64,000 nucleotides of DNA from Kitasatospora sp. NBC_01250 (GCF_036226465.1 NZ_CP108476.1:2232001-2296000), one strand, 5' to 3'. Positions 24,975 through 34,180 are shown, counted from the first letter of the stretch. Numbers and translations: made by a program. Notes: generated from the letters alone by a model not told the origin.

Positions 24975-25636
24975 ACTGGGGCGGCTGGCTGTCGACGTTC
25001 TTCACCGATCCGGACCGGCTGCACGGCCCGGACTCGATCGTGCACCGGGTCACCGAACACCTGCTGCTGTGCGGCGAGGCGCTCGGTCTCGCCTTCCTGA
25101 TCGCGGTGCCGCTGGGCCTGCTGCTCGGCTACACCGGCCGGGCGGCGGCGCTGGTGACCGCGCTGACCGGGGCGGCCCGCGCGCTGCCCACCCTGGGCCT
25201 GGTCACCCTCTCGGTGCTGGTCGCCGGGGTCGGCGACAGCGCCGTCCTGGTACCGCTGGTGGCACTGGCCGCGCCGGTGCTGCTGGTCGCCGCCTGCGAG
25301 GGCGTGCGCGGCACCGACCCCGACCTGCGCGACGCCGCCCGGGGCATCGGCCTCACCCACCCCCAGGTGCTCTGGCAGGTCTGCGTGCCGTGGGCACTGC
25401 CCGCACTGCTGGCGGGCCTGCGCACCGCCACCGTCCAGGTGATCGCCACCGCCACGGTGGCCGCCTACGTGGGCCTGGGCGGCCTGGGCCGCTACGTGGT
25501 CGACGGACTGGCCACCCAGGACTTCCCGCAGACCCTGGGCGGCGCGCTGCTCGTGGTCCTGCTCGCGGTGGCCGCCCAGCTGTTCTTCGCGGCACTCGGC
25601 CGCTGGGCACTGCCCGCCGGGCTGCGACGGCGCTGA
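24971..25636 (+). CDS. OpuCD-like ABC transporter permease
   Basis: A 221-aa second permease. After a short N-terminal extension it has helices around VTEHLLLCGEALGLAFLIAV and the EAA loop DAARGIGLTHPQVLWQVCVPWALPALLAG. The start is GTG 24971 (GTGA overlap). It pairs with the previous permease to form the heterodimeric pore. The substrate-binding protein gene follows after 43 bp. Confidence 0.9.
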   Translation: MNWGGWLSTFFTDPDRLHGPDSIVHRVTEHLLLCGEALGLAFLIAVPLGLLLGYTGRAAALVTALTGAARALPTLGLVTLSVLVAGVGDSAVLVPLVALAAPVLLVAACEGVRGTDPDLRDAARGIGLTHPQVLWQVCVPWALPALLAGLRTATVQVIATATVAAYVGLGGLGRYVVDGLATQDFPQTLGGALLVVLLAVAAQLFFAALGRWALPAGLRRR

Positions 25637-25679
25637 CCCCGGCTCCGCCCTCTTTCCTGTTCCTGAAAGGACCCTTTCC

Positions 25680-26594
25680 ATGCGTTCGCGTTCGCGTGCC
25701 GTCAGCTCCGTCGTCCTGCTCAGCGCCGTCGCGCTGGCTGCCAGCGCCTGCTCCAGCTCCTCGTCCGGCAATCCGCTCGGTGGCGGCTCCAAAGCCGCCG
25801 GCGACGGCTCGACCGTCACCGTCGGGTCGGCGAACTACCCGGAGAACGTGCTGCTGGCCTCGATCTACTCGCAGGCGCTGCAGGCCAAGGGCGTCAAGGT
25901 GACCGAGAAGTTCAACATCGGCAGCCGCGAGCTGCTCTACGGGCAGATCAAGGACGGCAAGCTGACCGTGCTGCCGGAGTACAACGGCGCGCTGCTCGCC
26001 TACCTGGACAGCAAGTCGACCGCCGCCACCGAGGCCGACGTCAATGCCGCGCTGACCAAGGAGCTGCCCGGCAGCCTGGGCATCCTGAACTCCTCGGCCG
26101 CCGAGGACAAGGACTCGCTCACGGTCACCCAGGACACTGCCGCCAAGTACAACCTGAAGAGCATCGCGGACCTGACCGCGCAGGCCTCGAACTTCACCGT
26201 CGGCGGCATGCCGGAGTTCAAGTCGCGCCGTGAGCAGCAGTTCAAGGACGCCTACGGGCTGACCTTCAAGGACTGGAAGCCGACCGCCGACACCACGGCC
26301 AACGCGATCAAGGACGGCACGATCCAGGTCGGCGACGTCTTCACCACCGACCCGAAGCTGCTGCAGCTGGGCCTGGTCTCGCTGACCGACCCGAAGAACG
26401 TGTTCGGCGCGCAGAACGTGACCCCGCTGGTCTACAAGGCCGGGGTGAACGACACCGCCGCCGCCGCGCTGAACGCGGTCTCGGCGAAGCTGGACACGGC
26501 GACGCTGGTCGCGCTGATGAAGAAGGTCTCCATCGACAAGGACGACCCGGAGGCGGTCGCCAAGGACTGGGTCAAGACCGCCGGCCTGAGCTGA
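25680..26594 (+). CDS. Osmoprotectant-type substrate-binding lipoprotein (OpuCC/ProX-like)
   Basis: A 304-aa exported lipoprotein; lipobox ASAC at residues 21-24 anchors it outside the membrane. The mature domain has the family opening VTVGSANYPENVLLASIYSQAL and the binding-cleft segments VLPEYNGALLAYL and VGDVFTTDPKL. It delivers the ligand to the two permeases. The ligand class is quaternary amines; the exact one is not readable. ATG 25680 follows GAAAGGA. It ends the operon at a 27-bp terminator. Confidence 0.91.
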   Translation: MRSRSRAVSSVVLLSAVALAASACSSSSSGNPLGGGSKAAGDGSTVTVGSANYPENVLLASIYSQALQAKGVKVTEKFNIGSRELLYGQIKDGKLTVLPEYNGALLAYLDSKSTAATEADVNAALTKELPGSLGILNSSAAEDKDSLTVTQDTAAKYNLKSIADLTAQASNFTVGGMPEFKSRREQQFKDAYGLTFKDWKPTADTTANAIKDGTIQVGDVFTTDPKLLQLGLVSLTDPKNVFGAQNVTPLVYKAGVNDTAAAALNAVSAKLDTATLVALMKKVSIDKDDPEAVAKDWVKTAGLS

Positions 26595-26599
26595 AGCCC

Positions 26600-26657
26600 A
26601 CGACGAAGGCGCGGGCCCGGGACGGATCTCTCCGTCCCGGGCCCGCGCCTTCGTCGT
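26600..26657. terminator. Very long perfect bidirectional terminator
   Basis: A 27-bp perfect inverted repeat (left arm 26600-26626, right arm 26631-26657) with loop TCTC. It separates the convergent transporter and transglycosylase genes. Confidence 0.92.
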
Positions 26658-26669
26658 CGGACCGGCGGC

Positions 26670-27458
26670 TCAGTACCAGTGGTGGGACTGCCAGAAGGAC
26701 CAGGCGGCGTTCGGGCTGCCGTAGCGCTCGTTCATGTAGTTCAGCGTCCACTTGATCTGGGTCACCGGGTTGGTGCGCCAGTCCGAGCCGGCCGAGGCCA
26801 TCTTGCTCGCGGGCAGCGCCTGGCCCAGGCCGTAGGAGCCGGAGGACGGGTTGGTGGCCTGGAAGTTCCAGCTGCTCTCGTGGCTGACGATGTTGGCGAA
26901 CGAGGTCCATTGGTTGGCCGGCACCATGCTCTGGGCCAGCGCGCGGATGCCGCTGGGGCTGGTGTCGGTGGCCACCTGGGGCTGCGGGGCGGGAGCCGGG
27001 GCGGGCGCGGGCTGCGCGGCGGGCGCGGGGGCCGGGGCGGGCTGCTCGGCCGGGGCCGGCTGCTGCTCGGGCTGCGGCTGCTGCTCCGGCTGCTGCTGCT
27101 CCGGCTGGGCGTCGGCGGCCGGGGCGTCGGCCTGCGGCTGCTCGGGGGCGCCGAACGGCTCGGCGGTCAGCAGGGAGCCGCCCTGCGGGGTGTTCGGCTT
27201 CAGGTAGGACGCGGCGTCGATCTTGCCGGTGTCGCCACCGGCCGCCAGCGGCGCGACGGCGTCGGGCGCGGCCTTGGTGGAGAGGCTGAGCGAGGCGCCG
27301 GCCACCTCGGCGGCCCGGGCGCTCGGGGCCGCGGTGGTGGCGGCGTCGGAGGGGAGCGCGAAGGCCACGGCGGAGGCGGCACAGGTGGCGGCGAGGCCGG
27401 CCGAGGCGAGGACCACGGAGGATCGTCGACGCACGGTGGACATCAGGGCGCTGCGCAT
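26670..27458 (-). CDS. Secreted lytic-transglycosylase-like protein with Pro/Gln/Ala-rich linker
   Basis: A 262-aa exported protein. The signal peptide lies within residues 1-40. A low-complexity linker rich in Pro, Gln, Glu and Ala (about 105-170) leads to a C-terminal lysozyme-like domain: WTSFANIVSHESSWNFQATNPSSGSYGLGQALP, where Glu of SHESSW is the likely catalytic acid, and ending NERYGSPNAAWSFWQSHHWY. It should act on peptidoglycan during growth or germination. ATG 27458 has a weak AGG site; an internal ATG at 27443 is possible. It is convergent with the transporter operon. Confidence 0.87.
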   Translation of the reverse strand: MRSALMSTVRRRSSVVLASAGLAATCAASAVAFALPSDAATTAAPSARAAEVAGASLSLSTKAAPDAVAPLAAGGDTGKIDAASYLKPNTPQGGSLLTAEPFGAPEQPQADAPAADAQPEQQQPEQQPQPEQQPAPAEQPAPAPAPAAQPAPAPAPAPQPQVATDTSPSGIRALAQSMVPANQWTSFANIVSHESSWNFQATNPSSGSYGLGQALPASKMASAGSDWRTNPVTQIKWTLNYMNERYGSPNAAWSFWQSHHWY

Positions 27459-27891
27459 GCTGGATCTACCTCGTTCGTGTAGCCGGTCCCGGGCGCACGA
27501 CAGCAGCGCGGCGGCAGGCCGCAGGCTGTTGCGGGCACATCGGAACCGTGGGCACCCCGGTGTCGGTCGGTGCCGTACGGAAGCGCGCCACCGCAGAAGG
27601 AACGGCACCGGAACCGATCGGCCCGGTGCGGGCGGCGCGCTTGGCGACTCGTCCAGGTTTAACCCGAGCGCTCCGGGGGGATCAAACCCTGCCACTACGA
27701 CGGTCGATCGTAGGTCGGTCTGCGAGGTACCGGCGCCGACCAGTGCTGCCAGCGTGCCGGGCCACGATCCCCGGCCGTAGTCCCGATCGGCCTGTGGTTG
27801 TTGTCACCAGGCCGGTCACCATGGGTCACCGGCCGGCTGCGCCGCGAAATCGCTTGCCCCGGCGGACGCGGCCCGGCCAGGCTGTCGGCGC
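27459..27891. promoter_or_regulatory. Divergent intergenic region between transglycosylase and methyltransferase genes
   Basis: 433 bp without a gene. It is the leader of the transglycosylase RNA (minus strand, possible -35 TTTGAT and -10 TTAAAC around 27680-27655) and holds an inverted repeat CTACGA-CGGTCGA-TCGTAG at 27695-27713. Near the methyltransferase, GGTCACC occurs twice, 10 bp apart (about 27815-27830). No named riboswitch was recognised. Confidence 0.35.
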
Positions 27892-28713
27892 ATGACACCT
27901 CATCTCGACCCCGAAGTACTCGCCTACTACGAGCGCGGCGCGGAGGCGGGCCGCCTGCACCACGGCCACAACCGCCTGGAGCTGTGGCGCACCCAGGACG
28001 TACTGCGCCGACTGCTGGCCGGGGCCGCCCCGGGCGGGGAGCCGCTGCGGGTCCTGGACGTGGGCGGGGGCGCCGGCATCCACGCGCAGTGGCTGGCCGC
28101 CGACGGGCACCGGGTGACGCTGGTCGACCCGGTCCCGCTCCACGTCGAGCAGGCCGGGCAGCTGCCGGGCGTGGCGGCCGTCCTCGGTGACGCCCGGGCG
28201 CTGGAGGCTGAGGACGCCTCGGCGGACGCGGTGCTGCTGCTCGGCCCGCTCTACCACCTGCCCGAGCGCGCGGACCGGCTGCGCGCGCTCGCCGAGGCGC
28301 GCCGAGTGGTGCGCCCCGGCGGGCTGGTGGTGGCCGCGACCATCAACCGCTTCGCCGGCCTGCACGACACCCTGCGCAGCGGCGCGTACTTCGAGCCGGC
28401 CAAGCGGGCCGTCACCGACGCCTGCGTGGCCGGCGGCGAGCTGCGCCCGGTGGGCGGGCAGAGCCTGTTCACCACCGCCTACTTCCACCAACCCGCGCAG
28501 GTACCGGTGGAGTTCGAGCAGGCCGGGCTGACCGTGCGGGGCCAGTACGGGCTGGAGGGCGCGGCCTGGCTGCTGGGGATCGAGGAGCGGCTCGACGACC
28601 CGGAACAGCGCGCGCTGGTACTGGACGCACTGCGGCGGGCCGAATCCGAGCCCTCGCTGCTCGGGATCAGCGGGCATCTGCTGACGGCCGGGACTCGCCG
28701 ACCGCAGGGATGA
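27892..28713 (+). CDS. Class I SAM-dependent methyltransferase
   Basis: A 273-aa soluble methyltransferase. SAM-binding motif I is LRVLDVGGGAGIHAQWLA (residues 52-69), motif II ends in VTLVDPVP, and LGPLYHLPERADRLRALAEARRVVRPGGLVV is the motif IV/post-motif region. The acceptor is not evident; small-molecule targets are most common in this fold. ATG 27892 is the first start. It stands alone, divergent from the transglycosylase. Confidence 0.87.
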   Translation: MTPHLDPEVLAYYERGAEAGRLHHGHNRLELWRTQDVLRRLLAGAAPGGEPLRVLDVGGGAGIHAQWLAADGHRVTLVDPVPLHVEQAGQLPGVAAVLGDARALEAEDASADAVLLLGPLYHLPERADRLRALAEARRVVRPGGLVVAATINRFAGLHDTLRSGAYFEPAKRAVTDACVAGGELRPVGGQSLFTTAYFHQPAQVPVEFEQAGLTVRGQYGLEGAAWLLGIEERLDDPEQRALVLDALRRAESEPSLLGISGHLLTAGTRRPQG

Positions 28714-28806
28714 GCCGACCGCCGGAACACGCTGACGGCTGGTCAGGCACCGTATGCGCACCGGCCGGATTCCACGGGGGATCCGGCCGCGTGGCGGTCG
28801 GCGCTC

Positions 28807-28847
28807 TTGACAGCACAGTGGTCTAGTCCAACCATAAGGTCTGTCCA
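28807..28847 (+). promoter_or_regulatory. Chitinase promoter with DasR-type (dre) site and half repeat
   Basis: -35 TTGACA (28807-28812), then AGTGGTCTAGTCCAAC (28817-28832), which matches the dre consensus ACTGGTCTAGACCACT at 12 of 16 positions. A second GGTCTGTCCA (28838-28847) gives the paired direct repeats known from Streptomyces chitinase promoters. Control by the N-acetylglucosamine regulator DasR is therefore likely. The rest of 28714-29033 is untranslated leader. Confidence 0.65.
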
Positions 28848-29033
28848 TCCGACCGGGATGCACTGTGGGGGTGTGACCACCGGCCGGCAGGGACTCGCCC
28901 TGCCTTGATCTGCCCACCGCCCCCTACTCGTTCACCGCACCCACTGGCTCGCGGCTGTTGCCCGCAGGCCGGTCGTCGTCATGCGCACCTCGCTCTGTCC
29001 CCCACCCTTTCCGTTACGTCTGCTGGAGCACTG

Positions 29034-31094
29034 ATGCGACTTCACAGATCCGTCCAGGCGGTGCTGACCGCCGGAGCCACCCTGGCCGCCTCGGCCGGCC
29101 TGATGGCCGGTGTCGGCACCGCCGCCACCGCCGCGCCCGCCGCCACACCGCTGCCGGCGCACGTCTTCGCGCCCTACTTCGAGGCCTACAGCAGCGACAA
29201 CCCGGCCACCCTGGCCAGCCAGTCGGGCAACAAGTACCTCTCGATGGCGTTCGTCCAGGCCGCCACCAAGGGCTCCTGCACCGCCTACTGGAACGGGGCC
29301 ACCAGCACCCCGATCGCCGCCTCGACCTACGGCAGCCAGATCAGCTCGATCCAGGCGGCGGGCGGCGACGTGATCCCGTCCTTCGGCGGCTACGCGGCCG
29401 ACGACGGCGGCACCGAGATCGCCGACAGCTGCACCGACGTCAACCAGATCGCGGCGCAGTACGAGTCGGTCATCACCACCTACAACGTCAACCGGATCGA
29501 CCTCGACACCGAGGACAACTCGCTGACCAACACCGCCGGCATCGACCGCCGCAACAAGGCGGTCAAGCTGGTCGAGGACTGGGCGGCGGCGAACGGGCGC
29601 AACGTCCAGTTCTCCTACACCCTGCCGACCACCACCAGCGGGCTGGCGGACAGCGGGCTGGCCGTGCTGCGCAACGCGGTGAGCAACGGCGCCCGGATCG
29701 ACGTCGTCAACATCATGACGTTCGACTACTACGACGGCGCCAGCCACGAGATGGGCACCGACGCGGAGAACGCCGCCAGCGGCCTCTACAGCCAGCTGGC
29801 GAGCCTGTACCCGAGCAAGACGCCCGCCCAGCTGTGGAGTTCGATCGGCATCACGATGATGCCGGGCATCGACGACTTCGGCGCGGGCGAGACCACCACC
29901 GTCGCGGACATGGCCAACGTGCAGAGCTGGGCCACCGCGAAGGGCGTCAACACCCTGTCGTTCTGGGCGCTGGAGCGCGACAACGGCGGCTGCGTGGGCA
30001 CGGCCGGCTCGGACACCTGCTCCGGCATCGCGCAGAACACCTGGGACTTCAGTCACGCCGGTGAGCCCTTCACCTCCGGCGGCGGCGTGGTGACCAACGA
30101 CTTCTCGCTCGCCGCCTCCCCGGCGAGCGGCTCGGTGCAGCCGGGCTCCTCGACCAGTGCCACCGTCAGCACGGCGGTCACCTCGGGCAGCGCGCAGAGC
30201 GTGGCCCTGACCGTCTCCGGCGCCCCCGCCGGCGTCACCGCCACCCTCAGCCCGGCCAGCGTCACCGCCGGCGGCAGCTCCACGCTGAACATCAGCACCA
30301 CCGCCGCCACCGCGCCCGGCAGCTACCCGCTGACCATCACCGGCACCGCCGCCTCCGGCAGCCACACCGCCGGCTACACCCTGACCGTGGCGGGCACCGG
30401 CACCAACGACTTCTCGGTCGGCGTCAGCCCGGCCACCGGCTCGGTCACCGCCGGCGGCACCGCGAGCGCGGCCGTCAGCACGGCGGTCACCTCGGGCAGC
30501 GCGCAGAGCGTGGCCCTGACCGTCTCCGGCGCCCCCGCCGGCGTCACCGCCACCCTCAGCCCGGCCAGCGTCACCGCCGGCGGCAGCTCCACGCTGAACA
30601 TCAGCACCACCGCCGCCACCGCGCCCGGCAGCTACCCGCTGACCATCACCGGCACCGCCGCCTCCGGCAGCCACACCGCCGGCTACACCCTGACCGTCAC
30701 CGGTGCCACCACCAGCGGCCTGGCCAACGGCGGCTTCGAGAGCGGCAGCCCGAGCCCGTGGACCTGCCAGTCGGGCAGCGCCGTGGTCAGCACCCCGGTC
30801 CACTCCGGCAGCCACGCGCTGCAGGTGACCCCGAGCGCGAGCCAGACCGGCGAGTGCGACCAGAGCGTCACCCTGCTGCCCAACCACGCCTACACGCTGA
30901 CCGGTTGGGTGCAGGGCTCGTACGCCTACATCGGCGTCAGCGGCGGCGCCACCGGCTCCACCTGGACCAACAGCAGCGGCTGGACCCAGCTGAGCGTGCC
31001 GTTCACCACCGACGCCACCGGCAAGGTCACCGTGTACGTGCACGGCTGGTACGGCCAGGCCAACGTGTACGCGGACGACTTCGCGGTCAGCTGA
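29034..31094 (+). CDS. Secreted GH18 chitinase with tandem Ig-like repeats and C-terminal carbohydrate-binding module
   Basis: A 686-aa extracellular enzyme. The signal peptide spans residues 1-33. The GH18 barrel (about 42-345) has SxGG (SFGGY, 116-120) and the catalytic motif RIDLDTE with acid Glu160; the first Asp of the usual DxxDxDxE is Asn. Two Ig-like modules of about 103 residues follow (about 358-560), almost identical even in DNA. A CBM-like domain ([20 protein letters not shown]) ends the protein. ATG 29034 follows GGAG. It degrades chitin outside the cell; expression is probably under DasR. Confidence 0.92.
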   Translation: MRLHRSVQAVLTAGATLAASAGLMAGVGTAATAAPAATPLPAHVFAPYFEAYSSDNPATLASQSGNKYLSMAFVQAATKGSCTAYWNGATSTPIAASTYGSQISSIQAAGGDVIPSFGGYAADDGGTEIADSCTDVNQIAAQYESVITTYNVNRIDLDTEDNSLTNTAGIDRRNKAVKLVEDWAAANGRNVQFSYTLPTTTSGLADSGLAVLRNAVSNGARIDVVNIMTFDYYDGASHEMGTDAENAASGLYSQLASLYPSKTPAQLWSSIGITMMPGIDDFGAGETTTVADMANVQSWATAKGVNTLSFWALERDNGGCVGTAGSDTCSGIAQNTWDFSHAGEPFTSGGGVVTNDFSLAASPASGSVQPGSSTSATVSTAVTSGSAQSVALTVSGAPAGVTATLSPASVTAGGSSTLNISTTAATAPGSYPLTITGTAASGSHTAGYTLTVAGTGTNDFSVGVSPATGSVTAGGTASAAVSTAVTSGSAQSVALTVSGAPAGVTATLSPASVTAGGSSTLNISTTAATAPGSYPLTITGTAASGSHTAGYTLTVTGATTSGLANGGFESGSPSPWTCQSGSAVVSTPVHSGSHALQVTPSASQTGECDQSVTLLPNHAYTLTGWVQGSYAYIGVSGGATGSTWTNSSGWTQLSVPFTTDATGKVTVYVHGWYGQANVYADDFAVS
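30163..30388 (+). repeat. 226-bp direct repeat, copy 1 (within the chitinase)
   Basis: Appears identical, by reading, to 30472-30697 at an offset of 309 bp, which is 103 codons. It encodes most of an Ig-like module. Confidence 0.9.
30472..30697 (+). repeat. 226-bp direct repeat, copy 2 (within the chitinase)
   Basis: Second copy of the Ig-module repeat. The bases just outside both copies differ, so the identical block has sharp edges. Confidence 0.9.
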
Positions 31095-31117
31095 CCGCTC
31101 TCTCCCGCCGACCTTCG

Positions 31118-31154
31118 TGGCCCCACCCCGCCGTCCTCCGGCGGGGTGGGGCCA
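31118..31154 (+). terminator. Chitinase terminator
   Basis: A perfect 16-bp stem TGGCCCCACCCCGCCG with loop TCCTC, 24 bp after the stop. Confidence 0.85.
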
Positions 31155-31217
31155 TCGGCGTCGATACGGCATGATCGGGACCACCCGGCCCCTCTCCCAC
31201 GGACTCCAGGAGTCGCC

Positions 31218-32195
31218 ATGCGCAAGGTCCTGATCACCGGTGCGACCGGCACCGTCGGCCGTCCGCTGGCCCGCCTGCTGGTCGAGCGCGGCGATCAGGT
31301 GCGGGCGCTGGTACGGGATCCGGCGCGGGCCGCACCGCTGCTGCCCGAGGGGGTGACGGCGGTGGCGGGTGACCTCACCGACGCGGCCTCGCTGCGGGCG
31401 GCCGTCGCCGGGTGCGACACCGTCTTCCACACCGCCGGGCTGGCCGAGCAGTGGCTGCGGGACAAGGGCGGGTTCCACCGGGTCAACGTGACCGGGACCG
31501 AGCAACTGGTGGCGGCCGCCCTGGCCGAGGGCGTCGAGTGCTTCGTCCACACCAGCACCATGGACGTCTTCGAGCGCCCGCGCGACCGGGCCGTGGCCTT
31601 CGACGAGACGGTGCTCGCCGCCGAGCCGCTGGGCACCGCGTACGAGCGCTCCAAGCAGGAGGCCGACCGGCTGGTGACCGCCGCGGTGACCGAGCGCGGG
31701 CTGCCCGCCCGGATCACCCACCCGGCGGCGGTCTTCGGCCCCGGCCCGGCCCGCCCGGCCGCGCTCAACCGGATGCTGGTCGACCTGGCCCGGGGCCGGG
31801 TGCCGATGCTGCCGCCGGGCGGCATGGCGGTGGTCTTCAACGAGGACCTGGCCCGCGGGCACCTGCTGGCCGCCGAGGCGCCGATCGGCTCGCGCTACCT
31901 GTTCAGCGACCGGTTCCTGGAGCTGCCGGCCATCGCCGAGCTGGTGAAGTCGGTGCGCCCCTCGGCCCGGGTGCCGATGACGATGGGCGCCCCGGTCGCC
32001 TGGGCGTACACGGCGATCGGCGAGCTGACCGCGAAGTTCACCGGCACCGCGCCGCAGATCTCCTTCGGCGAGCTGCACTTCCTCACCTCGGAGGTCAACC
32101 CGGACGCGCGGCTGGCCCGGCACGCGCTGGGCTGGGAGGTGACCGACCTGGCGACGGCGGTGGAGCTGACACTGCGGCACTACAAGGCGAGGTGA
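31218..32195 (+). CDS. NAD-dependent epimerase/dehydratase family (extended SDR) protein
   Basis: A 325-aa extended SDR. The nucleotide-binding GATGTVG is at residues 8-14. The active-site TSTMDV and YERSK (Tyr-x3-Lys) are present, and the HPAAVFGPGP segment is typical of dihydroflavonol-reductase or 3-beta-hydroxysteroid-dehydrogenase-like members. A keto group reduction or dehydrogenation on a bulky substrate is likely. ATG 31218 follows CCAGGAG. It ends 7 bp from the convergent oxidase gene. Confidence 0.85.
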   Translation: MRKVLITGATGTVGRPLARLLVERGDQVRALVRDPARAAPLLPEGVTAVAGDLTDAASLRAAVAGCDTVFHTAGLAEQWLRDKGGFHRVNVTGTEQLVAAALAEGVECFVHTSTMDVFERPRDRAVAFDETVLAAEPLGTAYERSKQEADRLVTAAVTERGLPARITHPAAVFGPGPARPAALNRMLVDLARGRVPMLPPGGMAVVFNEDLARGHLLAAEAPIGSRYLFSDRFLELPAIAELVKSVRPSARVPMTMGAPVAWAYTAIGELTAKFTGTAPQISFGELHFLTSEVNPDARLARHALGWEVTDLATAVELTLRHYKAR

Positions 32196-32202
32196 CGGCC
32201 CG

Positions 32203-33630
32203 TCAGTCCGCTGTCGACTCTTCGAGCAGCTTGCCCGGGTTCATGATCCCCTGCGGGTCGAGCGCATCCTTCACCGTGCGCAGCAGGGCGAGTTCGACCG
32301 GCGAGCGGGTGGCGGCCAGCGCCTCCCGCTTGAGCACGCCGATGCCGTGCTCGGCGCTCACGCTGCCGTCGAACTCGCCGACCAGACGGTGGACGACTGC
32401 CGAACTCCCCTCCCCCGACAGCACGTTGAAGTGCACGTTGCCGTCGCCGACATGCCCGAAGGCGTTCACCACCGCCCCCGGGCAGGCTGCCGCCACCGCC
32501 CGCTCGGCGGTTTCGATGAACGCGCCGATCGCACCCAGCGGCACGCTCACATCGTGCTTGACCGCGCCACCCGCCCGCTTCTCGGCCTCCGGCAGCGCCT
32601 CGCGCAGCGCCCAGAGCGCACGGGCCTGGGCCGCATCCAGCGCCGGGACGGCATCCACGGCCAGGCCGTGCTCGATCGCCTCGGCCAGCAGTCCCTCCAG
32701 GGCGGCGGTCAGCGCGGCACCGTCCCGGGTGGCGATGGCCTCGACCAGCACGTACTGCGGGTGCGGGCGGTCGAACGGGTCCTTGGCAGAGGGCAGTTGG
32801 GCGAGCACCAGGCCGAGTCCGGTGCGGCTGAACAGCTCCAGCGCGCTCAGCCGCTCCTCCAGCAACTCGCGGGCGAGCGCGAGCAGTCCGGGCAGCACGT
32901 CGAGTCCGGGCAGCGCGAGCAGGGCCACCGCGCGGTGCCGGGGCCGGGGGAACAGCCGCAGGGTGGCGGCGGTGACCACGCCGAGCGTGCCCTCGGAGCC
33001 GATCAGCAGCTGCTTGAGGTCGTAGCCCGTGTTGTCCTTGCGCAGGGTGCGCAGCCCGTGCCAGATCCGGCCGTCCGGCAGCACCGCCTCCAGGCCCAGC
33101 ACCAGCTCCCGGGTCATCCCGTAGCGCAGCACGTTGCTGCCGCCCGCGTTGGTGGCCACCACGCCGCCGATCCGGCAGCTGCCCTCGGAGGCGAGGCGCA
33201 GCGGGAAGAGCAGGCCGGCCTCGGCGGCAGCCCGCTGCACGTCGGCCACCACGCAGCCGGCCTCGGCGGTGAGTGCGAAGTCGGGCACGTCGACGCTGCG
33301 GATCCGGTTCAACTCGCGCACGCTCAGCACCACCTGGGTGCCCTCGCCGAGCGGGATCGCGCCGCCGACCAGACCGGTGCCGCCGGCGAACGGCACCACC
33401 GGCACGCGGTGGCGGGCGCAGACCGAGACGGCCGCGGCCACCTCGGCCGTACTGCGCGGACGCAGCACGGCGGCGGGGTGGGCGGGCAGCAGGCCGCGCT
33501 CGTCGCGCACGAAGCCGGCCGCCGCGTCGCCCGGCGCCAGCACCCGGTCGGCGCCCAGCGCGCGGCGCAGCTCGGCGAGCGCGGGGGCGAGCGCGGCGGG
33601 GACAGGGTCGGGGGTGGCGGGCGGCGTCAC
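32203..33630 (-). CDS. FAD-linked oxidase (GlcD / D-lactate dehydrogenase type)
   Basis: A 475-aa flavoprotein. The PCMH-type FAD domain has VPVVPFAGGTGLVGGAIPL and SCRIGGVVATNAGGSNVLRYGMTRE; the C-terminal half holds GHVGDGNVHFN and SAEHGIGVLKRE, which bind substrate and metal in glycolate and D-2-hydroxyacid dehydrogenases. It oxidises an alpha-hydroxy acid, most likely glycolate or D-lactate. The start is GTG 33630. The partner subunits of a glycolate oxidase (GlcE, GlcF) are not adjacent, so a single-subunit D-lactate-type enzyme is favoured. Confidence 0.88.
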   Translation of the reverse strand: MTPPATPDPVPAALAPALAELRRALGADRVLAPGDAAAGFVRDERGLLPAHPAAVLRPRSTAEVAAAVSVCARHRVPVVPFAGGTGLVGGAIPLGEGTQVVLSVRELNRIRSVDVPDFALTAEAGCVVADVQRAAAEAGLLFPLRLASEGSCRIGGVVATNAGGSNVLRYGMTRELVLGLEAVLPDGRIWHGLRTLRKDNTGYDLKQLLIGSEGTLGVVTAATLRLFPRPRHRAVALLALPGLDVLPGLLALARELLEERLSALELFSRTGLGLVLAQLPSAKDPFDRPHPQYVLVEAIATRDGAALTAALEGLLAEAIEHGLAVDAVPALDAAQARALWALREALPEAEKRAGGAVKHDVSVPLGAIGAFIETAERAVAAACPGAVVNAFGHVGDGNVHFNVLSGEGSSAVVHRLVGEFDGSVSAEHGIGVLKREALAATRSPVELALLRTVKDALDPQGIMNPGKLLEESTAD

Positions 33631-33725
33631 AGGGCAACGGTAGCCGGGCACTGCCCTCCCGCACGTGTTTCCGTTAGCGTGGCCGGGCTTGATCGATTTC
33701 TCGCCCGAGGAGAACGGGGTTCCGC

Positions 33726-34139
33726 ATGTCCGACAACGTCCACGTGCTCGCACCCGCCGGGGTCGCCCCCGGCAACGGCTACAGCCAGGTGGCCTGGGGC
33801 ACCGGCCGGCTGATCACCGTCGCCGGACAGATCGCCCTGGACGAGCACGGCGAGCTGGTCGGCGTCGGCGACCCGGCCGCCCAGGCCGAGCAGGTCTTCG
33901 AGAACATCCGCCGCTGTCTGGTCGCGGCCGGGGCCGGCTTCGACGACGTGCTCAAGCTGACCTTCTTCCTCACCGACCTCGCCCACCTGCCCGCGATCCG
34001 CGCGGCCAGGGACGCCGTGTTCGACGCCGAGCGGCTGCCGACCTGCAGCGCACTGGTGGTGGCGGCGCTGGTCCGGCCCGAGTTCCTGTTCGAGATCGAG
34101 GCACTGGCGGTCGTGCCCGCGACGGCCGGGCAGGGCTGA
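33726..34139 (+). CDS. RidA/YjgF-family enamine/imine deaminase
   Basis: A 137-aa member of the RidA family, whose trimers hydrolyse reactive enamines and imines. Family features are ITVAGQIALDEHGELVG, QAEQVFENIRRCLVAAGAGFDDVLKLTFFLTD and the C-terminal EFLFEIEALAVV. The usual active-site Arg near residue 105 appears to be replaced in LPTCSALVVAALVRPEF, so substrate range may differ. ATG 33726 lies behind CGAGGAG. It is divergent from the oxidase. Confidence 0.9.
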   Translation: MSDNVHVLAPAGVAPGNGYSQVAWGTGRLITVAGQIALDEHGELVGVGDPAAQAEQVFENIRRCLVAAGAGFDDVLKLTFFLTDLAHLPAIRAARDAVFDAERLPTCSALVVAALVRPEFLFEIEALAVVPATAGQG

Positions 34140-34146
34140 ACACGCT

Positions 34147-34175
34147 CGGGGAGTGGCGCGGCGCGCCACTCCCCG
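34147..34175. terminator. Bidirectional terminator after ridA
   Basis: A perfect 13-bp stem CGGGGAGTGGCGC with a three-base loop GGC, between convergent genes. Confidence 0.8.
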
Positions 34176-34180
34176 GCGGC

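Noticed and set aside
27459..27700. c-di-AMP (ydaO-type) riboswitch before the transglycosylase gene
   Set aside because: Cell-wall hydrolase genes in streptomycetes often carry this riboswitch, but the conserved 3' core (CAGCTAACCTCG-like) and the GGGGTGAATC element were not found in the leader.
28932..32180. Long open frame antisense to the chitinase and epimerase (over 1000 codons)
   Set aside because: Composition is Gly/Ala/Arg/Asp-biased with no domain motifs; it mirrors the codon pattern of the real genes on the other strand.
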